A DNA stretch of 64,000 nucleotides from Anaeroplasma sp902783745 (GCA_946617655.1 CAMOKL010000005.1:1-64000); one strand, 5' to 3'. Shown: positions 37,301 through 46,714, numbered from the stretch's first letter. Made by a program: numbers and translations. Notes: a model not told the origin generated them from the letters alone.

Positions 37301-37916
37301 TCTTACCTTTACCATAAAGCATATCATACTTAGTTGAAATATTAATTAGTGTATCTGACATATATTTAATTAAAGAATCTATTTTATTCTTACCAAATGT
37401 ATAAGATATCATTAAATATCTAGATACTAATAATCTTATCATATGATAATTTTCTTTATGTTCTAAATCTAGTGAGATAGCTTTTACGCATTCTTTAATA
37501 AATAATTCATTAGAATAAATATTATTTTTATCTAAACTGTAATCATCTTTTAAACTTGCAGGATACTTAAATTTATCAATTGTTGCATCTATTCTATTTG
37601 ATATTTTAGTAGTAGAAATAGGGAAGGATATAATATCATATACTCCTTCTTTTAATGCATTATATTTATAATCTGTATCAGAAAGGTGTGTAAGAATCAT
37701 TAGAGGAACGTAACAATAAAAACTAGTTTTCTTTACTGATTTAATATATTTTAAAACTTCAGTTTTGTTATCACAATATATTAAAATCAATGAATAAAAA
37801 ACATTTGTATCCAAAAAATTAGGCACAACTGATTGTATTGTTGCGTCATATTTTTCCCCTAAATATGACGTATATTCATCATTAAACTTTGTAAGGATTA
37901 ATAATTTTTCCTTCAT
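34377..37916 (-). CDS. Multi-domain cyclic-di-GMP enzyme (receiver-like, EAL, GAF, PAS-like, GGDEF)
   Basis: 1179 residues. Order: degenerate receiver (1-115, no phospho-Asp evident); degenerate GGDEF-like domain (about 140-275, 'GKGKNDDFFILFDG'); EAL phosphodiesterase (about 296-535) with 'EALVRW', 'ELEITET', 'MDDFGSAYSS', 'LKIDM', 'AIAEGVE' and 'QGYYYSKPLP', all apparently intact; GAF-like region (about 560-710); PAS-like segment(s) (about 740-1000); C-terminal GGDEF with 'DQLTQLYNRNGL', 'DADLFKQINDKYGHNEGD' and active-site 'RYGGDEF'. EAL before GGDEF is the reverse of the common order. Both activities may be present, switched by the sensory modules. Soluble. Single gene. Confidence 0.9.
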   Translation of the reverse strand: MKEKLLILTKFNDEYTSYLGEKYDATIQSVVPNFLDTNVFYSLILIYCDNKTEVLKYIKSVKKTSFYCYVPLMILTHLSDTDYKYNALKEGVYDIISFPISTTKISNRIDATIDKFKYPASLKDDYSLDKNNIYSNELFIKECVKAISLDLEHKENYHMIRLLVSRYLMISYTFGKNKIDSLIKYMSDTLINISTKYDMLYGKGKNDDFFILFDGTKDEIIDFIKNYNEAILNEFSDIDPDLVFGITDINDYERPITDYVSEAIQSSEETSFDLDLRYNFYSEEIKEKLILQEEYQARFEDAIKNHEFVVYYQPKFDIINDVVSGAEALVRWKVDDKIIPPGSFIPLFEKNGNIAVLDYYVWEEVCKYLLDRKNKGLLMFPISVNVSRVFLTMSDFVERLDNLLLKYDIEPKYLELEITETIFTDVKIIKAAVSRLREHGFKILMDDFGSAYSSLNVLKEIDFDVLKIDMKFFSTENKKGLNIIKSVLDIANSLDVPAIAEGVENFEYIKLLRQYGCNYVQGYYYSKPLPEDEFNEFVIKNTNQDDLGKFINFYHLNEAVYDFTIATKNYIVVTKKDIAKLLKSFLKELDVDSIAVGETSADGKYFEYIAEESTYLIKPVLGKQIELNDDVKVDAYKKDASDLIIEFKENELPQVKCKRALMFPIANNDTLIGGVFFFRFKDDKSFTLEEERALLRLSSVLSLPIYKETSSKVYNVLDKQNKELEFALDVVSEYKENASYMQLLFINSLKTNPTIFFKYNFETETGWEYTADNNGNLVIHDRPKMKESINKFVSLVIDDDIKKKFNNILKDHIILDIPSRVDVLFDITTKKQTITPRHVELNIVSYNDRGKKALMATVIDKTREYDEFKVRKEESLSIRDTVFRYLVDNFVSLSMFELDSNTITTYYKEGSEIRTKEFSVDEWYKYRAFRLNLAKDTEDKKRYFIDSTIENQNKLPIDVPYNYNFMVESNSDIRYLTGRLIVNIIEGKKVSVFLLRDITNEVKKQIQMNHNLDVLADMVGKDQLTQLYNRNGLIENIDDIKEVLQDGTDQHFLVFLDADLFKQINDKYGHNEGDHALTEIARVLNQFAKTRSGFAYRYGGDEFILILNYYSEEALIDALENINLELKNNNNKYLLKISYGIEMFSSKDLLSLNEESLQKIINSADKKLIEVKKKNNIGR

Positions 37917-38008
37917 ATAATCCCCACCTTTCTTAAATTTAAAAATCTCTTTATATTATTATATAATATAGGAATAAATAAATCAAGAAATCACGATTTT
38001 TAGGAATT

Positions 38009-38464
38009 CTATCTAAGTAATGTTGATATAATGCTTCTATAATAAGTCATAAATGTTAATGCAATAATTAATATTAAAACTGATAAAATAGTAAAAAGTA
38101 CATACTTACTAATCTTTATTTTTATTTTTTTATTTTTACTATAAACGCCAATTGAAATAGTTAAAATAATGAAAAACAAAATAAATCCTAAAATAAGATA
38201 TGAAAAACTATAGATATTATTTGAAAATACTAATGCTATAATCAATACTACATATAATACATAAAAGAGATGATATATTATAGTTAATGGATTATATTTT
38301 GCTTCTCTTTCTTTTCTTGGATCATAATTCTTATCTAAGTATTTAGGATCTGATACTTTATTTACAAAAACTTTAGTTTCATCAATTGTCATATCATCTC
38401 CACAATTTTGGCAATAAGTTGCGTCATCCGGATTTAATGAATGACATCTCATACATTTTTTCAT
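38009..38464 (-). CDS. Zinc-ribbon membrane protein
   Basis: 151 residues. Zinc ribbon 'CMRCHSLNPDDATYCQNCG' (4-22) then three hydrophobic segments (about 65-140). Same plan as the protein at 25577-26005 but not a close copy. Function unknown. Ribosome site GGAGAG lies just after the carB hairpin. Confidence 0.78.
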   Translation of the reverse strand: MKKCMRCHSLNPDDATYCQNCGDDMTIDETKVFVNKVSDPKYLDKNYDPRKEREAKYNPLTIIYHLFYVLYVVLIIALVFSNNIYSFSYLILGFILFFIILTISIGVYSKNKKIKIKISKYVLFTILSVLILIIALTFMTYYRSIISTLLR

Positions 38465-38483
38465 ATACTCTCTCCATTAATTA

Positions 38484-38503
38484 AAGGAGGCTTTCGCCTC
38501 CTT
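38484..38503 (-). terminator. carB terminator-like hairpin
   Basis: Perfect stem AAGGAGGC-GAAA-GCCTCCTT. Only a weak T tract (TTTAATTAAT) follows, so read-through into the zinc-ribbon gene is likely. Confidence 0.6.
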
Positions 38504-38508
38504 ATTAT

Positions 38509-41500
38509 TTATGCTTTATAACCATCATTTTTAAGTTTTGAAATATCAACTAAATTTAGATGCTTTTCATCTTCTCTATTTTCAAGTGAAGTTATTAAAG
38601 CTTCAGCTGTATCAATTGCAGTTAAAACTGTTACACCAGTTTCAATTGCATTACGTCTGATTAAGAAACCATCCTTATGATGTTCTTGACCCTTCTTAGG
38701 TGTATCAATTACTAAATCTAATTGATGTGCTAAGATTAAATCTAAAACTGTATTTTCGCCATCAGCAATTCTATTAACCTTTACTGCAGGACAACCATTT
38801 TGAGTTAAATAGTTATATGTACCTTCAGTTGAGTAAATAGTATAACCGAACTTATTAAATCTCTTTGCGATAGGAAGAATTTCTTTCTTATCTTCATCAC
38901 AAACTGTGATAATCATATTCTTATACTTAGGAAGACGGATATTTGCTCCTAAGAATGCCTTATATAAAGCTTCATTATAATCTGCTGAAATACCTAAGCA
39001 TTCACCAGTAGACTTCATTTCAGGTCCTAAGTTAATATCAGCACCACGAATCTTTTCAAATGAGAATACTGGCATCTTTATAGCATAATAACCAGCATTT
39101 GGTTGTAAGCCTGGCTTATAACCCATTTCTTTGATTGTATGTCCTAAAATTGCCTTTGTTGCAAGGTCAACAATAGGAATACCTGTAACCTTAGAAATAT
39201 ATGGTACTGTACGGCTTGAACGAGGGTTAACCTCGATAATATATACATCATCACCAATTGCAATAAATTGGATATTAATCATACCTAATACATGTAATGC
39301 CTTAGCAAGAATTTCTGTATATTCAACAATTCTTTCCTTAGCCTTCTTAGTGATTTGTTCTGCAGGATATACAGAAATTGAGTCACCAGAGTGAATACCT
39401 GTTCTTTCGATATGTTCCATAATACCAGGAATTAAGATATCCTTACCATCACAAATTGCATCAACTTCTAATTCCTTACCCATTAGATACTTATCTACAA
39501 GGATTGGATGTTCTTGTGCAATTTGGTTAATGATATTGATATATTTTTCCATATCTTGATCATTAATTGCAATTCTCATACCTTGACCACCTAATACATA
39601 TGATGGTCTTACTAATACTGGGTATCCTAAATCATGAGCTGCAGCTAAAGCTTCTTCTACTGTAAATACAGTATGACCCTTTGCACGAGGAATATTATTT
39701 GATTCAAGAATTTCATCAAATATTTCTCTATCCTCTGCAGCATCAACGTCCTTAGCATCAGTACCTAAAATAGGTACTCCCATTTGCATTAATGCTTGTG
39801 TTAACTTAATTGCAGTTTGTCCACCGAATTGAACAACTGCACCTGTTGGATGTTCAATATTAACAATTGATTCAACATCTTCTGCAGTTAATGGTTCAAA
39901 ATAAAGCTTTGATGCAATATCGAAGTCTGTTGAAACTGTTTCTGGGTTGTTATTAACAATAATAGTTTCATATCCTTCTTTTTCAAATGACCAAGCTGAA
40001 TGAACTGAACAGAAGTCGAATTCAATACCTTGACCGATACGAATAGGACCAGAGCCTAATACTAATACTCTCTTCTTAGAAGGAGCTTGCTCTTTAACTT
40101 CCTCTTCACCATCAAATGTTGAATAATAATATGGAGTGTGAGCTTCAAATTCACCAGCACATGTATCAACCATCTTGAATCTTGCAGTAATGTTATTAGC
40201 ATAACGCATCTTCTTGATTTCATTTTCATGCTTTGCAGTTAACTTAGCAATGAAATGATCTGGGAATTCCATTCTCTTTGCTTCTTTTAATAATTCAACT
40301 GTTAAAGGCTTTGTTTTTAATTCAAATTCAAGCTTAACGATATTATTTAGCTTATCAATAAACCATCTATCAATCTTAGTCTTTTTGTAGATTGTATCAT
40401 AATCTACATGACGTCTTAATGCTTCAGCAACTCTCCAGATTCTTCTATCATCAACTATTTCTAATTCTTGACTTAATTGATCTAAAGTTAAATGTGAGAA
40501 ATCATAAGACATTAATGATTCTACATGCTGTTCAAGTGAACGAATAGCTTTCATTAAAGCACCTTCGAAGTTTGTACAAATTGACATAACTTCACCAGTA
40601 GCCTTCATTTGTGTTGTTAATGTACGCTTAGCAGTGATGAACTTATCAAATGGTAAACGAGGCATCTTAACTACGCAATAGTCAAGCATTGGTTCAAATG
40701 ATGCAAATGTCTTTTTAGTAATTGCATTTGGAATTTCATCTAATGTATAACCTAAAGCCATCTTTGCAGTAACCTTAGCAATAGGGTAACCTGTTGCCTT
40801 AGATGCTAATGCAGATGAACGTGAAACTCTTGGGTTAACTTCGATAACACAATATTCAAATGAATCAGGGTTTAAGGCATATTGAACATTACATCCACCT
40901 GTTACACCTAATTCAGTAATAATTCTTAATGCAGATGTTCTTAACATCTGATATTCCTTATCAGATAGAGTTTGTGATGGTGCAACAACAATTGAGTCAC
41001 CTGTATGAACTCCAACTGGATCTAGATTTTCCATATTACAAACAGTAATACATGTACCATTTCTATCACGCATTACTTCGTATTCTATTTCTTTCCAACC
41101 AGCAATAGATCTTTCAACTAATACTTCACCCACTCTTGATAATCTTAAACCATTAGTTAAGATTTCAACTAATTCAGCTTCATTAGATGCAATACCTCCA
41201 CCAGAACCACCTAGTGTATATGCAGGTCTTAATACAACTGGATAACCAATCTTATTAGCAAATGCGATACCATCAGGTACATTATCAACAACTAAAGATT
41301 CAGCAATAGGTTCACCTAGCTTTTCCATAGTTTCTTTAAATGCTTCACGGTCTTCAGCTCTATAAATAGTTTGAGCTGTTGTACCAATGATTTTAACATC
41401 TGGATGCTCATCAAAGAACTTTGAATCCCATAATTCCATAGCTAAGTTTAAACCAGCTTGTCCTCCTAATGTAGGAAGAATTGAATCTGGATGTTCTTTT

Positions 41501-41736
41501 TCGATTATTTCTCTTACAATATCAACAGTAATAGGTTCAATATAAACTCTATCAGCGATATTCTTATCTGTCATAATAGTTGCAGGGTTTGAGTTTAATA
41601 AAACAACCTCAACGCCTTCTTCTTTTAATGCACGACATGCTTGTGTACCAGCATAGTCGAATTCTGCTGCCTGACCAATGATAATTGGACCAGAACCAAT
41701 AACTAATACCTTTTTAATACTTTCAATTCTAGGCAT
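38509..41736 (-). CDS. carB: Carbamoyl-phosphate synthase large subunit
   Basis: 1075 residues with duplicated ATP-grasp halves ('VLVIGSGPIIIGQAAEFDYAGTQACRALKEEG' and 'VLVLGSGPIRIGQGIEFDFCSVHSAWSFEKEG') and the C-terminal allosteric MGS-like domain (about 935-1075). It makes carbamoyl phosphate from bicarbonate, ammonia channelled from CarA, and two ATP, for pyrimidine and/or arginine synthesis. It starts one base after carA. No other pyr or arg genes are adjacent except pyrG. Confidence 0.98.
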   Translation of the reverse strand: MPRIESIKKVLVIGSGPIIIGQAAEFDYAGTQACRALKEEGVEVVLLNSNPATIMTDKNIADRVYIEPITVDIVREIIEKEHPDSILPTLGGQAGLNLAMELWDSKFFDEHPDVKIIGTTAQTIYRAEDREAFKETMEKLGEPIAESLVVDNVPDGIAFANKIGYPVVLRPAYTLGGSGGGIASNEAELVEILTNGLRLSRVGEVLVERSIAGWKEIEYEVMRDRNGTCITVCNMENLDPVGVHTGDSIVVAPSQTLSDKEYQMLRTSALRIITELGVTGGCNVQYALNPDSFEYCVIEVNPRVSRSSALASKATGYPIAKVTAKMALGYTLDEIPNAITKKTFASFEPMLDYCVVKMPRLPFDKFITAKRTLTTQMKATGEVMSICTNFEGALMKAIRSLEQHVESLMSYDFSHLTLDQLSQELEIVDDRRIWRVAEALRRHVDYDTIYKKTKIDRWFIDKLNNIVKLEFELKTKPLTVELLKEAKRMEFPDHFIAKLTAKHENEIKKMRYANNITARFKMVDTCAGEFEAHTPYYYSTFDGEEEVKEQAPSKKRVLVLGSGPIRIGQGIEFDFCSVHSAWSFEKEGYETIIVNNNPETVSTDFDIASKLYFEPLTAEDVESIVNIEHPTGAVVQFGGQTAIKLTQALMQMGVPILGTDAKDVDAAEDREIFDEILESNNIPRAKGHTVFTVEEALAAAHDLGYPVLVRPSYVLGGQGMRIAINDQDMEKYINIINQIAQEHPILVDKYLMGKELEVDAICDGKDILIPGIMEHIERTGIHSGDSISVYPAEQITKKAKERIVEYTEILAKALHVLGMINIQFIAIGDDVYIIEVNPRSSRTVPYISKVTGIPIVDLATKAILGHTIKEMGYKPGLQPNAGYYAIKMPVFSFEKIRGADINLGPEMKSTGECLGISADYNEALYKAFLGANIRLPKYKNMIITVCDEDKKEILPIAKRFNKFGYTIYSTEGTYNYLTQNGCPAVKVNRIADGENTVLDLILAHQLDLVIDTPKKGQEHHKDGFLIRRNAIETGVTVLTAIDTAEALITSLENREDEKHLNLVDISKLKNDGYKA

Positions 41737-41737
41737 C

Positions 41738-42808
41738 TTACTTACCTCCCATCATCTTAATGAATTCGTCAAATAAATATCCTGAGTCAAGTGGACCTGG
41801 ACAAGCTTCTGGGTGGAATTGAACTGTAAAAATGTTCTTTCCAACATACTTTAAGCCTTCATTTGTCTTATCATTAACATTTATGAATGCTTCGACAGCA
41901 ACCTTAGGATCAAGTGATGTTGTATCAACATAATATCCATGGTTTTGAGAAGTAATATATACTCTATTATTCATTAGATCTTTAACTGGGTGATTTCCGC
42001 CTCTGTGACCATATTTAAGCTTCTTAGTATCAGCGCCTGTAGCAAGGGCCATTAGCTGATGTCCTAAGCAAATAGCAAAAATAGGAACATTAGAATCATA
42101 AAGCTTCTTAATTTCTTTAATGATTTCTACATTATCCTTAGGGTCTCCAGGGCCATTTGATAACATAATTCCATCTGGATTATCTTTTAAAATTTCTGCT
42201 GCAGGTGTATGAGCTGGGTAAACTGTTACATTGCAGCCTCTCTTATTTAAGTTTTTAGCAATAGAAGCCTTTGCACCAAAATCTAATAATGCAACCTTCT
42301 TGCCATCCCCTTCTAAGACATATTTTGCAGGACATGTTACCTTTTCAACAACGTCCTTAGCCTTAAATGCCTTAATCTTAGGTAATATTTCATTTAGGTC
42401 ATAATTAGGATTTGTTGTAATCATGCCATTCATTGTTCCTTCGTCTCTTAACATCTTAGTAAGCTTTCTAGTATCGATACCTTCAATACCACAAATGTTT
42501 TGCTTAATTAAGAAATTTTCAACAGAATCATTATTTCTGAAGTTAGATTGGAATTTAGCTAACTCCTTAACAATGAATCCATCAACAAATGATTGTCTTG
42601 ATTCCATATCATCATAGCAAATACCATAATTGCCAATTAATGGATATGTCATACATACTGCCTGTCCTGCATATGATGGGTCTGTTAAAACCTCAAAATA
42701 TCCAGTCATTGATGTATTGAAAACAATCTCACTAATTACTTCTTTTTGGGCACCAATACTTGTGCCTTCGAATACTGTTCCATCTTGTAAAATAAGAAAT
42801 GCCTTCAT
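41738..42808 (-). CDS. carA: Carbamoyl-phosphate synthase small subunit
   Basis: 356 residues from ATG 42808 (MKAFLILQDGTVFEG..., CAGGGGTAAAG upstream); the longer frame to 42886 adds residues not found in the family. The C-terminal class I glutamine amidotransferase has 'FAICLGHQLMALATG' (nucleophile Cys) and 'VQFHPEACPG' (His, Glu). It hydrolyses glutamine for CarB. The carAB operon directly follows the gltS-pyrG-dapL cluster but has its own upstream region containing a 19-bp palindrome. Confidence 0.96.
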   Translation of the reverse strand: MKAFLILQDGTVFEGTSIGAQKEVISEIVFNTSMTGYFEVLTDPSYAGQAVCMTYPLIGNYGICYDDMESRQSFVDGFIVKELAKFQSNFRNNDSVENFLIKQNICGIEGIDTRKLTKMLRDEGTMNGMITTNPNYDLNEILPKIKAFKAKDVVEKVTCPAKYVLEGDGKKVALLDFGAKASIAKNLNKRGCNVTVYPAHTPAAEILKDNPDGIMLSNGPGDPKDNVEIIKEIKKLYDSNVPIFAICLGHQLMALATGADTKKLKYGHRGGNHPVKDLMNNRVYITSQNHGYYVDTTSLDPKVAVEAFINVNDKTNEGLKYVGKNIFTVQFHPEACPGPLDSGYLFDEFIKMMGGK

Positions 42809-42852
42809 CTTTACCCCTGCCGATCTATCTAATTTTGGTATATCGCATACTA

Positions 42853-42871
42853 ATATATACATAGTATATAT
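42853..42871. promoter_or_regulatory. Perfect inverted repeat upstream of carA
   Basis: ATATATAC-ATA-GTATATAT, 45 bp before the carA start, in the expected promoter/early-leader zone. Could be an operator or simply AT-rich symmetry. No PyrR attenuator is visible. Confidence 0.4.
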
Positions 42872-42990
42872 GATATAAATTCGCAAAAATACCCTTGTAC
42901 CTATTTTATCATTATTTGAATAATAATCAATATCGAATTTGTCAATTTAGCCCTATATAAAAATGTTTTATATAAAATTAAAATATTATA

Positions 42991-43020
42991 AAAAAATAAA
43001 AACCCCTTATGTTATAAGGG
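42991..43020 (-). terminator. Terminator of the gltS-dapL operon
   Basis: CCCTTAT-AAC-ATAAGGGG (43003-43020) followed by a T-rich tract on the minus strand (TTTTTATTTTTTT). It separates dapL from the carA promoter region. Confidence 0.85.
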
Positions 43021-43077
43021 TATTTTTATAGTTAGTTTGTATAAACTTAATAGAAATTTTATTTTTAAATTTTTTTA

Positions 43078-44259
43078 TTATAAAACTAAATCCATTCTTC
43101 TAATTGCTTCTAAAGTATCTTCTTTAGTACCAAATGAAGTTATTCTAAAAAAACCTTCTCCATTCTTACCAAAGCCAACTCCAGGTGTACCTATAACATT
43201 ACACTTTTCAAGTAAGAATTGAAAAAACTCCCAGCTTGACATTCCAAAAGGACACTCAAGCCAAATATATGGTGAATTATCACCACCAGAAAACCAAATT
43301 CCTTTTTTCTTAAAGAATTCCTTTAATAATCTTGCGTTTTCCTTATAATAACATAAATTCTTTTGGCATTCTTTTATACCTTCAGTTGTTAACGCAACTG
43401 AGGCCGCAACCTGAGTTATATAAGATACTCCATTAAATTTAGTTGACTGTCTTCTTTTCCAAAGCTTATTTAATAATACACCATTAATATTAATACTTGA
43501 TGGTACAATTGTATATCCACATCTAATACCTGTGAATCCTGCAAACTTAGAAAAACTTGCTACCTCAATTGCTATAGATGATGCACCATCAATTTCATAA
43601 ATTGAATGTGGAACATCATTATCAATAAATGCTTCATATGCAGCATCATATATAATTAATGATTCTGTTTTTTTAGCAAATGAAACCCATTCTTTTAATT
43701 GTTCCTTATTATAAGATGCTCCTGTTGGATTATTTGGTGAACAAATGTATATAATATAGCTCTTACCATATAGACTATCATTTGGTAATGGTAAAAAGTT
43801 ATTATCTTTATTACCATCAATAAAAATAACATTATTGTTATGCATTATATTTGTATCTAAATATACAGGGTATACAGGATCTGGGATTAAGATATTATTT
43901 TTGCCAAAAATATCTAAAAGATTTCCCATATCTGATTTTGCACCATCAGATATAAAAATATCATCTAAATCAATATCAACATTATATCTTTTATAATAAT
44001 CTTTAACATTGTTTCTTAAAAAATCATGTCCAAATTCAGGTGGATATCCTCTAAATGTATCCTTTACACCCATTTCTTGAGATGCTTTAACCATGCTATC
44101 AACAATTAATTTAGGTAAAGGTAGGGTAACATCACCTATACCTAATCTTATTATTTTTGCATCAGGATTTGTCTTTTTATATTCTTTAATCTTTTTATTG
44201 ATATCAGAAAATAAATAACTTTCTTTTAAATTCAAATAATTAGTATTTATATTAATCAT
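43078..44259 (-). CDS. dapL: LL-diaminopimelate aminotransferase
   Basis: 393 residues from ATG 44259 (AAGGAGAATATTATA upstream), overlapping dapF by 8 nt. Fold-type I aminotransferase of the DapL group: 'KIIRLGIGDVTLPLP', 'RGYPPEFGHDFLR', 'FISDGAKSDMGNL', 'CSPNNPTG', 'YDAAYEAFI' and PLP-Lys in 'ASFSKFAGFTGIRCGYT'. It converts tetrahydrodipicolinate to LL-DAP with glutamate as amino donor, then DapF makes meso-DAP. Placement in the glutamate synthase operon fits its glutamate demand. Confidence 0.95.
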   Translation of the reverse strand: MININTNYLNLKESYLFSDINKKIKEYKKTNPDAKIIRLGIGDVTLPLPKLIVDSMVKASQEMGVKDTFRGYPPEFGHDFLRNNVKDYYKRYNVDIDLDDIFISDGAKSDMGNLLDIFGKNNILIPDPVYPVYLDTNIMHNNNVIFIDGNKDNNFLPLPNDSLYGKSYIIYICSPNNPTGASYNKEQLKEWVSFAKKTESLIIYDAAYEAFIDNDVPHSIYEIDGASSIAIEVASFSKFAGFTGIRCGYTIVPSSININGVLLNKLWKRRQSTKFNGVSYITQVAASVALTTEGIKECQKNLCYYKENARLLKEFFKKKGIWFSGGDNSPYIWLECPFGMSSWEFFQFLLEKCNVIGTPGVGFGKNGEGFFRITSFGTKEDTLEAIRRMDLVL

Positions 44260-45094
44260 TATAATATTCTCCTTCAAAAACTCTTCTTGCAGGTCCTTTC
44301 ATAGTTACATTGAAATCCTCATCAACTGTAATTTCTAAAGTACCTCCAATTAAATTTACATATATAGTTTCATTAAAAGGCGAAATTCCATTAATACATG
44401 CTGCACAAACACTTGCACAAGCACCTGTACCACATGCATAAGTCTCTCCGCTTCCTCTTTCATAAACTCTCATGTTTAAATGATTTTTATCTATGATTTC
44501 TATAAATTCAGTATTAACCTTAGTTGGAAATAATTTATTATTTTCAAACACAGGTCCTATTTTATCAAGTTCTAATGAGTTAATATTATTCATAAAAATG
44601 ACGCAATGGGGGTTACCCATAGATACCGCAGTGATATCATAATAATCCCCATTGATTAAACATTTATGATTTATATATTTTTTATCTTCTTGAAGTGGAA
44701 TAACTTTTGGATCAAATGATGCTTGTCCCATATCAACACTTACAAATTCTATTTTATTATTATCATTTGGATATAATTTTAAATATTTAATGCCACTTTT
44801 AGTTTCAATTGATAAATCTAGTTTATCTGTATATTTCTTATCATATACATATTTACCAACGCATCTAATTGCGTTACCACACATCATACCTTCACTACCA
44901 TCAAGATTAAACATTCTCATTTTAAAATCTGCAACATCACTTTTGCAAATTAAAACTAATCCATCTGATCCTACACTAAAATGTCTTTTTGACATTTCAA
45001 TCGCAAGTGAATTTGGGTCATCTATTACATCATCTAATTCTGATACATAAATATAATCATTTGCACAACCGTGCATTTTTGTAAATGGAATCAT
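44252..45094 (-). CDS. dapF: Diaminopimelate epimerase
   Basis: 280 residues. The two catalytic cysteines are in 'MMCGNAIRCVGKYVYD' and 'ETYACGTGACASVCA'; the N-terminal 'FTKMHGCANDYIYV' is typical. It converts LL- to meso-DAP for lysine and peptidoglycan. The start overlaps the pyrG stop (TAATG) and it overlaps dapL, indicating translational coupling of pyrG-dapF-dapL. Confidence 0.96.
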   Translation of the reverse strand: MIPFTKMHGCANDYIYVSELDDVIDDPNSLAIEMSKRHFSVGSDGLVLICKSDVADFKMRMFNLDGSEGMMCGNAIRCVGKYVYDKKYTDKLDLSIETKSGIKYLKLYPNDNNKIEFVSVDMGQASFDPKVIPLQEDKKYINHKCLINGDYYDITAVSMGNPHCVIFMNNINSLELDKIGPVFENNKLFPTKVNTEFIEIIDKNHLNMRVYERGSGETYACGTGACASVCAACINGISPFNETIYVNLIGGTLEITVDEDFNVTMKGPARRVFEGEYYND

Positions 45095-46701
45095 TATGAT
45101 AACCTCCTTTTTAAGCTTTCACAAATAAATTTTTTAAATAAAGGATGAGCTTTATTTGGTCTTGATTTGAACTCAGGATGATATTGTACTCCTAAGAAGA
45201 ATGGTTCTTCTTTAATTTCAATTGCTTCAACTAATCTATTATCAACTGAAGTACCTGAAATTGTAATTCCGGCTTTTTCAAATTGACTTCTATAATCATT
45301 ATTAAATTCATATCTATGACGATGACGTTCATGTATTAATTCGTTTTGATAGCATTTATATAAAGTAGTATCATGATCTTTTATACTGCATGGATATGAA
45401 CCTAATCTTAATGTTCCACCTTTGTTTATTTCATCGTTTTGTCCTGGCATAAAGTGTATTACTAAATTCTTAGATGTTGGATCAAATTCAAATGAATTTG
45501 CGTCACTAAGCCCTAAAATATCTCTTGCAGCCTCAATAGTAAATATTTGCATACCTAAGCAAATACCAAAATATGGTATATGATTTAATCTTGCATACTT
45601 ACAAGCTAAAATCATACCTGATATTCCTCTATTACCAAATCCACCTGGAACAATAATTCCATCTGAATTAGATAATATAGAATCAACATTATCTTCAGTA
45701 ATTGTATCTGAATCTACCCAATTAATATTTACTGTAGTCTCATTTTCAAAACCAGCGTGATTTAATGCTTCAACAACAGATAAATAAGCATCCTGTAATA
45801 ATGTATATTTACCTACTAATGAAATTCTTACCTCGTGTTTTAAATTATTAATTCTTGAAACTAAATCATACCATTCATGTAAGTCTGGTTCTTTAGCATC
45901 TAAATGAAGCTTTCTTACAACAATATTTGCAAGGCCTTCCTCTTCTAGCATTAAAGGTGCTTCATATAAAGAATTTAATGTCACGTTTGAAATAACACAA
46001 TCCTCTTCTACATCACAAAATAAGGCAACCTTTTTAAATATAGATTCATCTAAAATCTTTTCATCGCTTCTTAGGATTATGATATCAGGAGATATTCCCA
46101 TACCTCTTAATTCCTTACAAGAATGCTGTGCAGGCTTTGATTTATGTTCTTTTGATGCTTTTAGATATGGTACTAATACAATATGTATATATAACGCATC
46201 ACCTAATACCTCACGACCAATTTGTCTTATAGCTTCTAGGAATGGTTGAGATTCAATATCACCTGTTGTACCACCTATTTCTGTAATTACAACATCAGCA
46301 TCAGTTATTTCACTTAATTTATAAATAAAGTTTTTTATTTCGTTAGTAACATTAGGAATATATTGTACAGTATGACCCAAATATTCCCCTTTTCTTTCTT
46401 TATCTAATACTTTTTCAAATACCTTACCTGTTGTAAGATTTGAATATTTATTTAAATCTTCATCAATAAATCTTTCATAATGACCTAAATCTAAGTCAGT
46501 TTCAGTACCATCTTCAGTAACATAAACCTCACCATGCTGGTAAGGTGACATTGTACCAGGATCTACATTGATATAAGGATCTAGCTTTTGGGATGCTACC
46601 TTTAAGCCTCGTGCTTTTAATAATCTTCCTAAGCTTGCGGCAGTAATTCCTTTTCCAAGGCCAGATACTACACCTCCTGTTACAAATATAAATTTACTCA
46701 T
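45094..46701 (-). CDS. pyrG: CTP synthase
   Basis: 535 residues. Synthetase domain 'FVTGGVVSGLGKGITAASLGRLLK', 'YINVDPGTMSPYQHGEVYVTEDGTETDLDLGHYERF' and class I glutaminase 'GICLGMQIFTIEAAR', 'GVQYHPEFKSRP'. Makes CTP from UTP with glutamine nitrogen. It sits inside the glutamate synthase/ANTAR operon rather than beside rpoE, so its expression is probably tied to nitrogen status. Confidence 0.97.
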   Translation of the reverse strand: MSKFIFVTGGVVSGLGKGITAASLGRLLKARGLKVASQKLDPYINVDPGTMSPYQHGEVYVTEDGTETDLDLGHYERFIDEDLNKYSNLTTGKVFEKVLDKERKGEYLGHTVQYIPNVTNEIKNFIYKLSEITDADVVITEIGGTTGDIESQPFLEAIRQIGREVLGDALYIHIVLVPYLKASKEHKSKPAQHSCKELRGMGISPDIIILRSDEKILDESIFKKVALFCDVEEDCVISNVTLNSLYEAPLMLEEEGLANIVVRKLHLDAKEPDLHEWYDLVSRINNLKHEVRISLVGKYTLLQDAYLSVVEALNHAGFENETTVNINWVDSDTITEDNVDSILSNSDGIIVPGGFGNRGISGMILACKYARLNHIPYFGICLGMQIFTIEAARDILGLSDANSFEFDPTSKNLVIHFMPGQNDEINKGGTLRLGSYPCSIKDHDTTLYKCYQNELIHERHRHRYEFNNDYRSQFEKAGITISGTSVDNRLVEAIEIKEEPFFLGVQYHPEFKSRPNKAHPLFKKFICESLKRRLS

Positions 46702-46714
46702 CTTAATTTCACCT

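Noticed and set aside
42809..42886. Upstream extension of carA (26 residues)
   Set aside because: It crosses the palindrome and promoter-like AT region; family length and a GGGG ribosome site support ATG 42808.
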